Shown piece after piece: positions 1 through 6,027 of a stretch of DNA of 9,596 nucleotides. This DNA is from JALHRI01 sp044351685 (GTDB taxonomy: Bacteria; Pseudomonadota; Alphaproteobacteria; Rickettsiales; UBA3002), in assembly GCA_044351685.1 (NCBI GenBank), contig JBILFK010000045.1, positions 1-9,596 of the forward strand. Reading direction: 5' to 3'. How positions within the stretch are numbered: position 1 is the first letter of the stretch; every line of letters begins with the position of its first letter. The translations under genes were made by a program, and so were the position numbers. Under the pieces are notes generated by a model that saw nothing but the letters and a program-made list of their open reading frames with translations, had not been told where the DNA came from and did not search any database.

Positions 1-2
1 AT

Positions 3-764
3 GCCGCATTTGCGGGTGTTTCGTTCAACCAAACGCGTGATATCACAGGCTTTGCTGGAACGGGCGCATTGGCAGGTGCCACGGCGCAAATTACCGGGGA
101 TGATTTTTCGAATCTCGATGTTGGTAATGTCAGCGTGATCGCTTCGGGCGGCTCTTCGCGCATTGAAGTGAATGTGAATGGCCAAGTGTTCCGCAGCGCC
201 GATTTAGCCACCAGCATTGATGCCGGTGAGCGGGTAACGCTGGTTTCTAGCAATGGCGAGCGTATTACGATTACTAACGGCCAGAACCGCATTAACCTGA
301 ACAACAATGCCGATGCATCGGCACTGCAGGCGAACCTCAGAAGTTCGTTTGGTCAGGGCACTGGTGGCAATGGCTTGCCGTTTCAGGTGGGTGCGAGCAG
401 CGATGACCGCGTGAATCTTTCGATAGGTAATTTATCGGCCGAAGCATTGCTGGGCGGAAACTTTAATTTGCAAACGCAAGAAGGTGCGCAGGCTGCGTTT
501 GCTGCGGTTACTGGCGCGATTAATTCGCTTACCTCGCAACGTGCCGATGTTGGCGCCTTGCAGGAAGCGCTTAATTTTGCACAAGGCAACCTTGCAAGCG
601 CGATTCAAAACCAGGATGCAGCGCGCAGCGTGCTTGCTGATACCGATTTTGCCACCGCCAGCACCGAGAGCGCACAATCACGTGTGCAGCGTCAGGCATC
701 GATTGCGGTGCTTGCCCAATCGAACCGCTTGCCTGCCAATATTCTGCAGCTGCTGAACGATTAA
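3..764 (+). CDS. Flagellin, C-terminal part (5' end outside the window)
   Basis: This is the filament subunit of the bacterial flagellum, exported through the flagellar type III apparatus and assembled outside the cell. The reading frame is open from base 3 with no stop, so about 253 C-terminal residues are present and the N-terminal D0/D1 helices lie upstream of the window. The last 85 or so residues are a typical flagellin C-terminal domain (PF00700 type): a helix starting INSLTSQRADVGALQEAL, then a long amphipathic helix ending QASIAVLAQSNRLPANILQL, with the hydrophobic heptads that pack in the filament core. The preceding part is rich in Gly, Asn, Ser and Thr with short beta-like runs, as expected for the variable surface-exposed region. 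A TTG at 69 could be mistaken for the start, but coding sequence continues upstream of it. Which flagellin paralogue this is cannot be told. The gene ends 20 bp before a strong hairpin terminator. Confidence 0.93.
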   Translation, partial: AAFAGVSFNQTRDITGFAGTGALAGATAQITGDDFSNLDVGNVSVIASGGSSRIEVNVNGQVFRSADLATSIDAGERVTLVSSNGERITITNGQNRINLNNNADASALQANLRSSFGQGTGGNGLPFQVGASSDDRVNLSIGNLSAEALLGGNFNLQTQEGAQAAFAAVTGAINSLTSQRADVGALQEALNFAQGNLASAIQNQDAARSVLADTDFATASTESAQSRVQRQASIAVLAQSNRLPANILQLLND

Positions 765-783
765 TTTTCTGATGTTTCAGGCA

Positions 784-813
784 TAAAAAAACGGGCGCAT
801 CTGCGCCCGTTTT
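784..813. terminator. Bidirectional rho-independent terminator between flagellin and gltA
   Basis: A perfect inverted repeat, ACGGGCGCA (791-799) and TGCGCCCGT (802-810), is separated by TC. The realistic fold is an 8-bp GC-rich stem with a 4-base loop. It is preceded by an A run (785-791) and followed by TTTT (810-813), so it has a U tract in either direction. The minus-strand tract, which serves gltA, is longer. It lies 20 bp after the flagellin stop and 19 bp after the gltA stop, exactly between two convergent genes. Confidence 0.9.
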
Positions 814-831
814 CGTTTGTGTGTGCGGGTG

Positions 832-2265
832 TTATTTCCGCTTGGCAATCGGCACGAATTTGCGTGGCGATTCGCCAATGAACAGCTGACGCGGACGACC
901 GATTTTCATGTTCGGGTCTTCGATCATTTCTTTCCACTGCGCCACCCAACCGGCTGTACGCGCTACCGCGAACAGCACGGTGAATAATGCGGTAGGAATG
1001 CCCATAGCGCGGTAGATGATACCCGAATAGAAATCGACGTTCGGGTAGAGTTTGCGCTCGATGAAATATTCATCGTTGAGCGCGATTTTCTCGAGTTCCA
1101 TGGCAATTTTTAGCAATGGCTCATCTTGCTGGCCAAGTTCGCGCAGCACTTCGTGGCACGATTTGCGCAGCACAGCGGCGCGTGGATCGTAGTTTTTGTA
1201 CACGCGGTGGCCAAAGCCCATCAGGCGGAAGGAATCGTTTTTATCTTTCGCGCGCTTAATGAAATGCGGAATGTTTTTCACATCGCCGATTTCTTTCAGC
1301 ATGGTGATCACAGCTTCGTTGGCACCGCCGTGAGCAGGGCCCCAAAGCGAAGCAATACCCGCGCCAATACATGCAAACGGGTTGGCACCCGAGCTACCCG
1401 AAAGGCGCACAGTAGAAGTGGAAGCATTCTGTTCGTGATCGGCATGCAGAATGAAGATTTTCTCGAGCGCATCGGCAATCACGGGGTTTACGGTGTATTT
1501 TTCACATGGGGTGGCAAACATCATGTGCAGGAAATTCTCGCAGAAGCCCATCTCGTTTTGCGGATAGATAAAGGGCTGGCCAATCGAGTATTTGTAGCAC
1601 ATGGCGGCCATGGTTGGCATTTTCGCAATCAGGCGGAAGGCAGCAAGCTCGCGCTCTTCGGGCGAGTGAATATCGAGCGAATCGTGGTAGAACGCGCTAA
1701 GCGATGCCACGGCACCCACCATGATCGCCATCGGGTGCGAACGGCGCGGGAAGCCGCGATACAGGAAGTGTAATTGTTCGTGCACCATGGTGTGGTGATT
1801 AATGCGGTAATCGAACCATTCTTTTTGCTTACCGTTCGGCAGGTCGCCGTAATAGAGCAGGTAGGCGACATCGAGGAAGTCGCACTTGCCGGCAAGGTCA
1901 GAAATATCATAGCCGCGATAGCGCAGAATGCCTTTATCGCCATCGATATACGTAATTTCCGAATCGCATGAAGCGGTGGAAAGGAAGCCAGGATCGAACG
2001 TGAAGTGGCCAGTCGAGGCATAGAGTTTTGAAATATCGATCACGCTTGGGCCTTCAATGCCCTTGTAAATCGGGAATTCGGTGGGCGTGCCGTTATTGAT
2101 GGAAAGCGTAGCACTGCCGGTTTTTTTGAAACGCGATGCAGGATCTTGTGGTTTTTTCTTGGTGAGTTGGGGGCGTGAGGGTGCAAATTGCGCGCCCACC
2201 AGCTTGGCTTTTCGGGGTGTTTTTGCAGATTTTGTGGGTTTGGTTTTGGTTGCCATTTTCGCCAT
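832..2265 (-). CDS. gltA: Citrate synthase (type II, hexameric-like family)
   Basis: Condenses acetyl-CoA with oxaloacetate to citrate, the entry step of the TCA cycle, in the cytoplasm. The family is unmistakable: FTFDPGF and TYIDGDKG near the N-terminus, then the active-site regions GPAHGGANEA (His312), GFGHRVYKNYDPRA (His353) and YPNVDFYSG (Asp411). These match the E. coli catalytic His264, His305 and Asp362. The open frame extends to a TTG at 2337, but ATG 2265 is the better start: it has AGGGAG six bases upstream, and the TTG lies inside the likely -35 element. This gives 477 residues against about 427 in E. coli. The excess is a basic, Lys/Pro/Ala-rich N-terminal extension of some 50 residues before the usual beginning (GSATLSINNG). 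No internal ATG or good ribosome site offers a shorter protein. It is a single-gene unit with its own promoter and terminator. Confidence 0.97.
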   Translation of the reverse strand: MAKMATKTKPTKSAKTPRKAKLVGAQFAPSRPQLTKKKPQDPASRFKKTGSATLSINNGTPTEFPIYKGIEGPSVIDISKLYASTGHFTFDPGFLSTASCDSEITYIDGDKGILRYRGYDISDLAGKCDFLDVAYLLYYGDLPNGKQKEWFDYRINHHTMVHEQLHFLYRGFPRRSHPMAIMVGAVASLSAFYHDSLDIHSPEERELAAFRLIAKMPTMAAMCYKYSIGQPFIYPQNEMGFCENFLHMMFATPCEKYTVNPVIADALEKIFILHADHEQNASTSTVRLSGSSGANPFACIGAGIASLWGPAHGGANEAVITMLKEIGDVKNIPHFIKRAKDKNDSFRLMGFGHRVYKNYDPRAAVLRKSCHEVLRELGQQDEPLLKIAMELEKIALNDEYFIERKLYPNVDFYSGIIYRAMGIPTALFTVLFAVARTAGWVAQWKEMIEDPNMKIGRPRQLFIGESPRKFVPIAKRK

Positions 2266-2271
2266 GAGATG

Positions 2272-2277
2272 CTCCCT
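2272..2277 (-). promoter_or_regulatory. Ribosome binding site of gltA
   Basis: AGGGAG read on the minus strand lies six bases before ATG 2265. It decides between this start and the longer TTG-initiated frame from 2337, which has no comparable site and would overlap the promoter. Confidence 0.75.
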
Positions 2278-2308
2278 GCAGAGGTGGGTTTTGAAGAAAG
2301 AAGGCCAG

Positions 2309-2337
2309 ACCCTAGCCTGCACGTAAGCCCTCGTCAA
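2309..2337 (-). promoter_or_regulatory. Candidate sigma-70 type promoter of gltA
   Basis: On the minus strand TTGACG (2337-2332) matches five of six -35 consensus bases. It is followed by a 17-bp spacer and TAGGGT (2314-2309), which keeps only the first two and last -10 bases. Transcription would start near 2302 and give a leader of about 37 nt ending in the gltA ribosome site. The rest of the mutY-gltA gap (2266-2492) contains nothing else I can name beyond a small GGCT/AGCC hairpin at 2341-2352. Confidence 0.45.
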
Positions 2338-2492
2338 CCGGGCTTTTTAGCCTTACGAAACCGTCATCGAAATATCGCGTCTAAGCGATGAATATGGTGC
2401 AAGGCTCGCGAAAAATCCAACAAAAGGGTGTCTGGTGGACGTATTTGATAACGCACCCAGCAAATGCAGCACCGATCGATGAAGGCGATGGC

Positions 2493-3620
2493 TCAGGCGG
2501 CAGTGGTGGCGAGCAAAGCTAGCACCTTATGGTCGAGTTTGCTCAGCGGTAATTTTTCAATGTCTTGTAGGCTATACCATTGGTTGCTTTGCTTAGCGGG
2601 TGCGCGCAGCAACACCACTTCGCCTTGCAAGCGAAAATGGCTATATACATGCGTGATATCGCCAATTTTTTTTGCACCCTTGGGTGCAGCATCGTGCTGC
2701 GCAAAACCATAGAGCCCACCCAGCAAGGCGTTATCGCGTTGCTCGAGCAGATACCGGCCTTTGCCGTCACGCTGCACCACAATCACCACGCGCCGTGTGG
2801 AGATTTTTTTGGCCAGTTTTTTGGCCGGGTACTGTTCGGGCGACGCCTTGCCTTTGCAAAAAAATGCTGCAGGGCATGCTGCACAATTTGGCGTTTTTAC
2901 GGTGCATATCATGGCACCCAAATCCATCATGGCTTGGTTATAATTGAAGGGTTCGTTGCGGTTCAGCAGCGCTTCTGCATGGTGCCATAGTTCCGCATCG
3001 GATGGGGTGGCAAGTGCAAACACCCGCGAAATCACCCGCTTCACGTTGGCTTCCATCACCGCGTATGGCTGGTGAAAGCCAAACGCTAACATGGCATGCG
3101 CGGTGTTGCGGCCAATGCCGGGCAGGGCGAGCAAATGCTCCAGCGTATCTGGCACAGAGAAAGTGTCACACCGACTTTCGGAGAAACGTCGGGGTCTAAT
3201 CTTGCGAGAATGGATCCCGACGCTCGCTGTGCTTGGTCGGGATGACAGCACAAGCTGCTTCGCTGCCTTATGCAAATGCCCGGCGCGCCGGTAATATCCC
3301 AGCCCTTCCCAAGCTTTCATCACGGCATCGCGGGGGGCGCGGGCAAGCGCTTCCACAGTAGGGAATTGCGCAAGGAACGGCGCATAAAAACGTGTGCGCA
3401 CCGTTTCAACCTGCGTTTGTTGCAGCATGATTTCAGAAACCCAGATGGCATACGGGTCGCGTGTTTGCCGCCACGGCAAATGGTTTCGGCCATGCGCGCC
3501 GTACCATTTCGCAAGCGCCGCATGAAACCTGTGTAAATGACTCGGTTTTAATTGCACTGCGCCTGCGTTACTGGTAACGCTGGATGCTAATTTTTGAACC
3601 GTTCCTCGGAGTTTTCCCAT
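2493..3620 (-). CDS. mutY: A/G-specific adenine DNA glycosylase MutY with an in-frame palindromic insertion
   Basis: Removes adenine mispaired with 8-oxoguanine in base excision repair. The 375-residue protein shows WVSEIMLQQTQV (catalytic Glu63), a helix-hairpin-helix LPGIGRNTA (about 167-175), the iron-sulfur set C239-x6-C246-x2-C249-x5-C255, and a C-terminal MutT-like recognition domain from about 277. ATG 3620 is chosen because AGGAGG stands four bases upstream; the frame stays open to 3800, but that part is antisense to thiC. There are two oddities. The position of the catalytic Asp (E. coli Asp138, in LDGNVKRV) reads MEANVKRV, giving Glu190. Residues 125-153 are an insertion not expected in the family and coincide with a palindromic DNA repeat at 3164-3247. 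Both [4Fe-4S] ligands and reading frame are intact, so the gene is not obviously dead, but full activity is uncertain. It is divergent from thiC with overlapping start codons. Confidence 0.93.
   Translation of the reverse strand: MGKLRGTVQKLASSVTSNAGAVQLKPSHLHRFHAALAKWYGAHGRNHLPWRQTRDPYAIWVSEIMLQQTQVETVRTRFYAPFLAQFPTVEALARAPRDAVMKAWEGLGYYRRAGHLHKAAKQLVLSSRPSTASVGIHSRKIRPRRFSESRCDTFSVPDTLEHLLALPGIGRNTAHAMLAFGFHQPYAVMEANVKRVISRVFALATPSDAELWHHAEALLNRNEPFNYNQAMMDLGAMICTVKTPNCAACPAAFFCKGKASPEQYPAKKLAKKISTRRVVIVVQRDGKGRYLLEQRDNALLGGLYGFAQHDAAPKGAKKIGDITHVYSHFRLQGEVVLLRAPAKQSNQWYSLQDIEKLPLSKLDHKVLALLATTAA
3164..3247 (-). repeat. In-frame palindromic repeat element inside mutY
   Basis: The 84-bp segment is exactly 28 codons. 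Its ends are imperfect inverted repeats: TGTCACACCGAC (3164-3175) against the complement of GTCGGGATGACA (3236-3247), matching at 10 of 12 positions. Inside, on the minus strand, ATCCCGAC and GTCGGGAT form one hairpin, and CCGAC..TTT with AAAGTCGG forms a second. The encoded residues (125-153 of MutY) are rich in Ser and Arg and lie between conserved MutY blocks that are normally about nine residues apart. The TGTCATCCCGAC type of end resembles dispersed repeats of bacterial intergenic DNA. The protein-coding habit resembles Rickettsia and Wolbachia palindromic elements; membership of any named family is not established here. Confidence 0.75.
3565..3580. repeat. Short perfect inverted repeat upstream of thiC, within mutY codons
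   Basis: GCGTTAC and GTAACGC are separated by TG, 39 bp before the thiC ATG and inside the 5' end of mutY. It could be an operator or transcript hairpin for thiC, or simply a coincidence of the codons for Ser-Val-Thr-Ser-Asn-Ala. No repressor family can be named from it. Confidence 0.3.
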
Positions 3621-3630
3621 GACCCCTCCT
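3608..3630. promoter_or_regulatory. Interlocked start region of mutY and thiC
   Basis: CATG at 3618-3621 carries both start codons: thiC begins at 3619 on the plus strand and mutY at 3620 on the minus strand. The thiC ribosome site GGAG (3608-3611, seven bases before its ATG) lies within the first mutY codons. The mutY site AGGAGG (3630-3625, four bases before its ATG) lies within the first thiC codons. Each gene's promoter must therefore lie inside the other gene. I could not identify a convincing -35/-10 pair for either. Confidence 0.8.
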
Positions 3631-5520
3631 GCTAGCGCATCTACCAAAAAAGAAACATTAAAAAATCCTGCCCCGCATGATTCCAGCCAGCCCTTTGGCG
3701 TAACGCTCGGTGCCTTGCCCGGCTCGCAGAAGGCGCATGTCGAAGGTAGCGCGCGCTTAGGCGGCGTGAAGGTGGCGATGCGCAAAATTTCGCTTGCCAA
3801 AACCTCCGGCGAAGACCCGCTAACGGTGTATGATTGCTCGGGCCCCTACACCGATAACACCGCGAAAATCGATATCACTAAGGGGCTTGCCCCGCTGCGC
3901 GCTGAGTGGATTGCATCGCGCGATGATGCCGAGCGCTATGCAGGCCGCCCCATGCGCCCGGAAGATAACGGCTACAAAGAATACCAGAAAATCGAAGTGA
4001 TGCTGTTCCCCAATGTTGCGAAGCAACCGTTGCGCGCCAAAGCTGGCGGCAATGTGACGCAGATGCATTATGCCAAGCGCGGCATTATCACGCCGGAAAT
4101 GGAATATGTGGCGATTCGTGAAAACGAAGGCCGCACGCTGGCGCGCGAGGCGCATAAAGGCGGCGAATCGTTCGGTGCTTCCATCCCCAACCTTATCACG
4201 CCGGAATTTGTGCGCGATGAAGTGGCGCGCGGGCGCGCCATTATTCCCGCCAACATCAACCACCCCGAACTGGAACCGATGGCGATTGGCCGCAATTTCA
4301 AAGTGAAAATTAACGGCAATATCGGCAATTCGGCTATCACCAGCTCCATTGCCGAAGAGGTCGAAAAAATGGTGTGGGCCACCCGCTGGGGTGCCGATAC
4401 GATTATGGATTTAAGCACCGGCAAAAACATCCACGCCACGCGCGAATGGATTTTGCGCAATTCGCCCGTGCCGATTGGCACCGTGCCGATTTATCAGGCG
4501 CTTGAAAAAGTGGGCGGCGTGGCCGAAGATTTAACGTGGGAAATTTTCCGCGACACGCTGATTGAACAGGCCGAGCAGGGGGTGGATTATTTCACCATCC
4601 ATGCGGGTGTGCGCTTGCCGTTTGTGCCGCTAACGGAAAAACGCGTGACAGGCATTGTTTCGCGCGGCGGTAGCATTCATGCCAAATGGTGCATTGCCCA
4701 CCACAAGGAAAATTTCACCTACACGCATTTCGAAGAAATTTGCGAAATTATGAAAGCCTACGATGTATCGTTCAGCCTGGGCGATGGGTTGCGCCCCGGC
4801 AGCATTGCCGATGCCAATGATGCCGCACAATTCGCCGAACTGAAAACGCTGGGCGAACTAACGCAAGTGGCGTGGAAGCATGATTGCCAAGTGATGATCG
4901 AAGGCCCCGGCCACGTGCCCATGCATTTGATTAAAGAGAATATGGAAAAACAACTCGAGGCCTGCCACGAGGCACCCTTCTATACGCTTGGGCCACTGAC
5001 AACCGATATTGCCCCGGGCTATGACCACATAACGAGTGCGATTGGTGCCGCGATGATTGGTTGGTTTGGCTGCGCCATGCTGTGCTATGTTACACCGAAA
5101 GAGCATTTGGGTTTGCCCAACCGCGATGATGTAAAAGACGGCGTGATTGCGTATAAAATTTCTGCCCACGCCGCCGATTTAGCCAAAGGCCACCCGGCCG
5201 CGCAACTGCGCGACGATGCGCTTTCGCGCGCGCGCTTTGAATTTCGGTGGGAGGATCAGTTTAATTTGTCGCTCGACCCGGATACCGCGCGTGAATACCA
5301 CGATGAAACCTTGCCCGCCGATGGCGCCAAAGTCGCGCATTTTTGCAGCATGTGCGGCCCCAAATTCTGCAGCATGAAAATTTCGCAGGAAGTGCGCGAG
5401 TTCGCAAAAGTGCAAAATGCGGCACCCACCGTAAGCGAAACAGATGCCGCCGCAGGCATGCGCGAAATGAGCGAAAAATTCATCGAAGGCGGCAGTGAGA
5501 TTTACAAGAAGGTGGGGTAG
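3619..5520 (+). CDS. thiC: Phosphomethylpyrimidine synthase ThiC
   Basis: A radical SAM enzyme that rearranges 5-aminoimidazole ribotide into HMP phosphate, the pyrimidine half of thiamine, in the cytoplasm. The 633-residue protein matches the family throughout: VYDCSGPYTD near residue 75, a central barrel with TMDLSTG-type sequence (IMDLSTGKNIHATREWI), GDGLRPGSIADAND, IEGPGHVPMH, and GPLTTDIAPGYDHITSAIG. The C-terminal motif C576-x2-C579-x4-C584 (CSMCGPKFCS), which binds the iron-sulfur cluster of this noncanonical radical SAM family, is complete. ATG 3619 has GGAG seven bases upstream, and the N-terminal GALPGSQKAHVEG segment fits the family. No other thi gene is in the window. The 140 bp upstream show no TPP riboswitch core (no CTGAGA with the paired downstream motif), although thiC is often under one. 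A multi-hairpin repeat begins at the very next base after the TAG stop. Confidence 0.97.
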   Translation: MTPPASASTKKETLKNPAPHDSSQPFGVTLGALPGSQKAHVEGSARLGGVKVAMRKISLAKTSGEDPLTVYDCSGPYTDNTAKIDITKGLAPLRAEWIASRDDAERYAGRPMRPEDNGYKEYQKIEVMLFPNVAKQPLRAKAGGNVTQMHYAKRGIITPEMEYVAIRENEGRTLAREAHKGGESFGASIPNLITPEFVRDEVARGRAIIPANINHPELEPMAIGRNFKVKINGNIGNSAITSSIAEEVEKMVWATRWGADTIMDLSTGKNIHATREWILRNSPVPIGTVPIYQALEKVGGVAEDLTWEIFRDTLIEQAEQGVDYFTIHAGVRLPFVPLTEKRVTGIVSRGGSIHAKWCIAHHKENFTYTHFEEICEIMKAYDVSFSLGDGLRPGSIADANDAAQFAELKTLGELTQVAWKHDCQVMIEGPGHVPMHLIKENMEKQLEACHEAPFYTLGPLTTDIAPGYDHITSAIGAAMIGWFGCAMLCYVTPKEHLGLPNRDDVKDGVIAYKISAHAADLAKGHPAAQLRDDALSRARFEFRWEDQFNLSLDPDTAREYHDETLPADGAKVAHFCSMCGPKFCSMKISQEVREFAKVQNAAPTVSETDAAAGMREMSEKFIEGGSEIYKKVG

Positions 5521-5663
5521 CCCTCACCCGAAATCAGCGTTGCTGATTTCGACCTCTCCCTCAGGAGAGGTTCAAATTTTCTTAAAAACCCTCTCCCATA
5601 AGAGAGGGAAGAATAGAGCCTACTCTTAAAACCCTCTCCCTGCGGGAGAGGGTAGGGTGAGGG
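5521..5663. repeat. Multi-hairpin repeat, left copy (four hairpins)
   Basis: The ends pair with each other: CCCTCACCC (5521-5529) with GGGTGAGGG (5655-5663). Between them are four hairpins: CGAAATCAGC/GCTGATTTCG (5529-5551), ACCTCTCC/GGAGAGGT (5552-5571), CCCTCTC/GAGAGGG (5589-5608) and CCCTCTCCC/GGGAGAGGG (5632-5652). The last two share the lead-in CTTAAAA(A), so one is probably a tandem duplicate. The element directly abuts the thiC stop. It may act as a 3' stabiliser or attenuator of the thiC transcript, but none of the hairpins has a proper U tract. CCCTCTCCC-type repeats are common in intergenic DNA of Proteobacteria. Confidence 0.88.
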
Positions 5664-5679
5664 GACAAGGTGAGAAGTG

Positions 5680-6027
5680 ATGAGTAACCTCGTTGAACGC
5701 GCCCGCGACCTCCGCCAGAATTCTACCGATGTTGAAAAGAAACTCTGGCAGCATTTGCGTAATCGGCAAATGCACGGCTTCAAATTTCGCCGCCAGCACC
5801 CGCTACCGCCCTTCATTGTCGATTTCGCCTGCGAAGAAGAAAAGTTGGGGATTGAGCTCGATGGCGGCCAGCATAACGAAGCAGAAAACATCGCGCGTGA
5901 TGCGGCGCGCACGGCACTTCTGGCAACTTCCGGCTGGCGCATCATGCGGTTTTGGAATAACGAAGTGAACGAGAATATCGAGGGCGTGCTGCAGGTGATT
6001 GCCGATGCCCTCACCCGAAAACGCTAA
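5680..6027 (+). CDS. DUF559 / Vsr-like endonuclease-fold protein
   Basis: A 115-residue protein of the DUF559 family (PF04480), related to the very-short-patch-repair and PD-(D/E)xK nuclease fold. The hallmarks are all present: VEKKLWQHLR (17-26), FKFRRQHPLPPFIVDF (35-49, with Asp48), GIELDGGQH (57-65, with Glu59, Asp61 and His65), and GWRIMRFWNNEV (85-96). Asp48, Glu59 and Asp61 are the likely metal-binding set. The function of the family is not established; single-strand or mismatch nicking is plausible by fold only. ATG 5680 follows AAGGTGAG at suitable spacing; a GTG at 5677 is immediately before it. The last residues (LTRKR) and the stop codon are encoded by the downstream repeat, so the original C-terminus has been replaced or the repeat is part of the gene's natural end. 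It sits between two repeat copies. Confidence 0.85.
   Translation: MSNLVERARDLRQNSTDVEKKLWQHLRNRQMHGFKFRRQHPLPPFIVDFACEEEKLGIELDGGQHNEAENIARDAARTALLATSGWRIMRFWNNEVNENIEGVLQVIADALTRKR

Noticed and set aside
1126..1773. Plus-strand 215-codon open frame inside gltA
   Set aside because: It is antisense to the conserved catalytic part of citrate synthase; its composition (many His, Arg and Val) is that of a mirror frame and it shows no domain.
2266..2337. N-terminal extension of GltA to TTG 2337
   Set aside because: The TTG is part of the likely -35 element, and a good ribosome site serves the ATG at 2265.
2422..2458. Possible mutY terminator: GGGTG/CACCC with TTTT on the minus strand
   Set aside because: The stem has only five pairs with a 23-base loop and the U tract is short; too weak to call.
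3621..3800. N-terminal extension of MutY to 3800
   Set aside because: It is antisense to thiC, has no similarity to MutY N-termini, and ATG 3620 has AGGAGG at proper spacing.
5521..5664. CRISPR array or tandem repeat reading of the GGGAGAGGG-rich region
   Set aside because: The units are palindromic hairpins of unequal spacing, with no uniform spacers and no cas genes.
5502..6014. Minus-strand 170-codon open frame across the left repeat and DUF559 gene
   Set aside because: It reads the reverse of the repeats (SPYPLPQGEG-type sequence) and the antisense of a recognised DUF559 gene. Such frames are typical by-products of this repeat.
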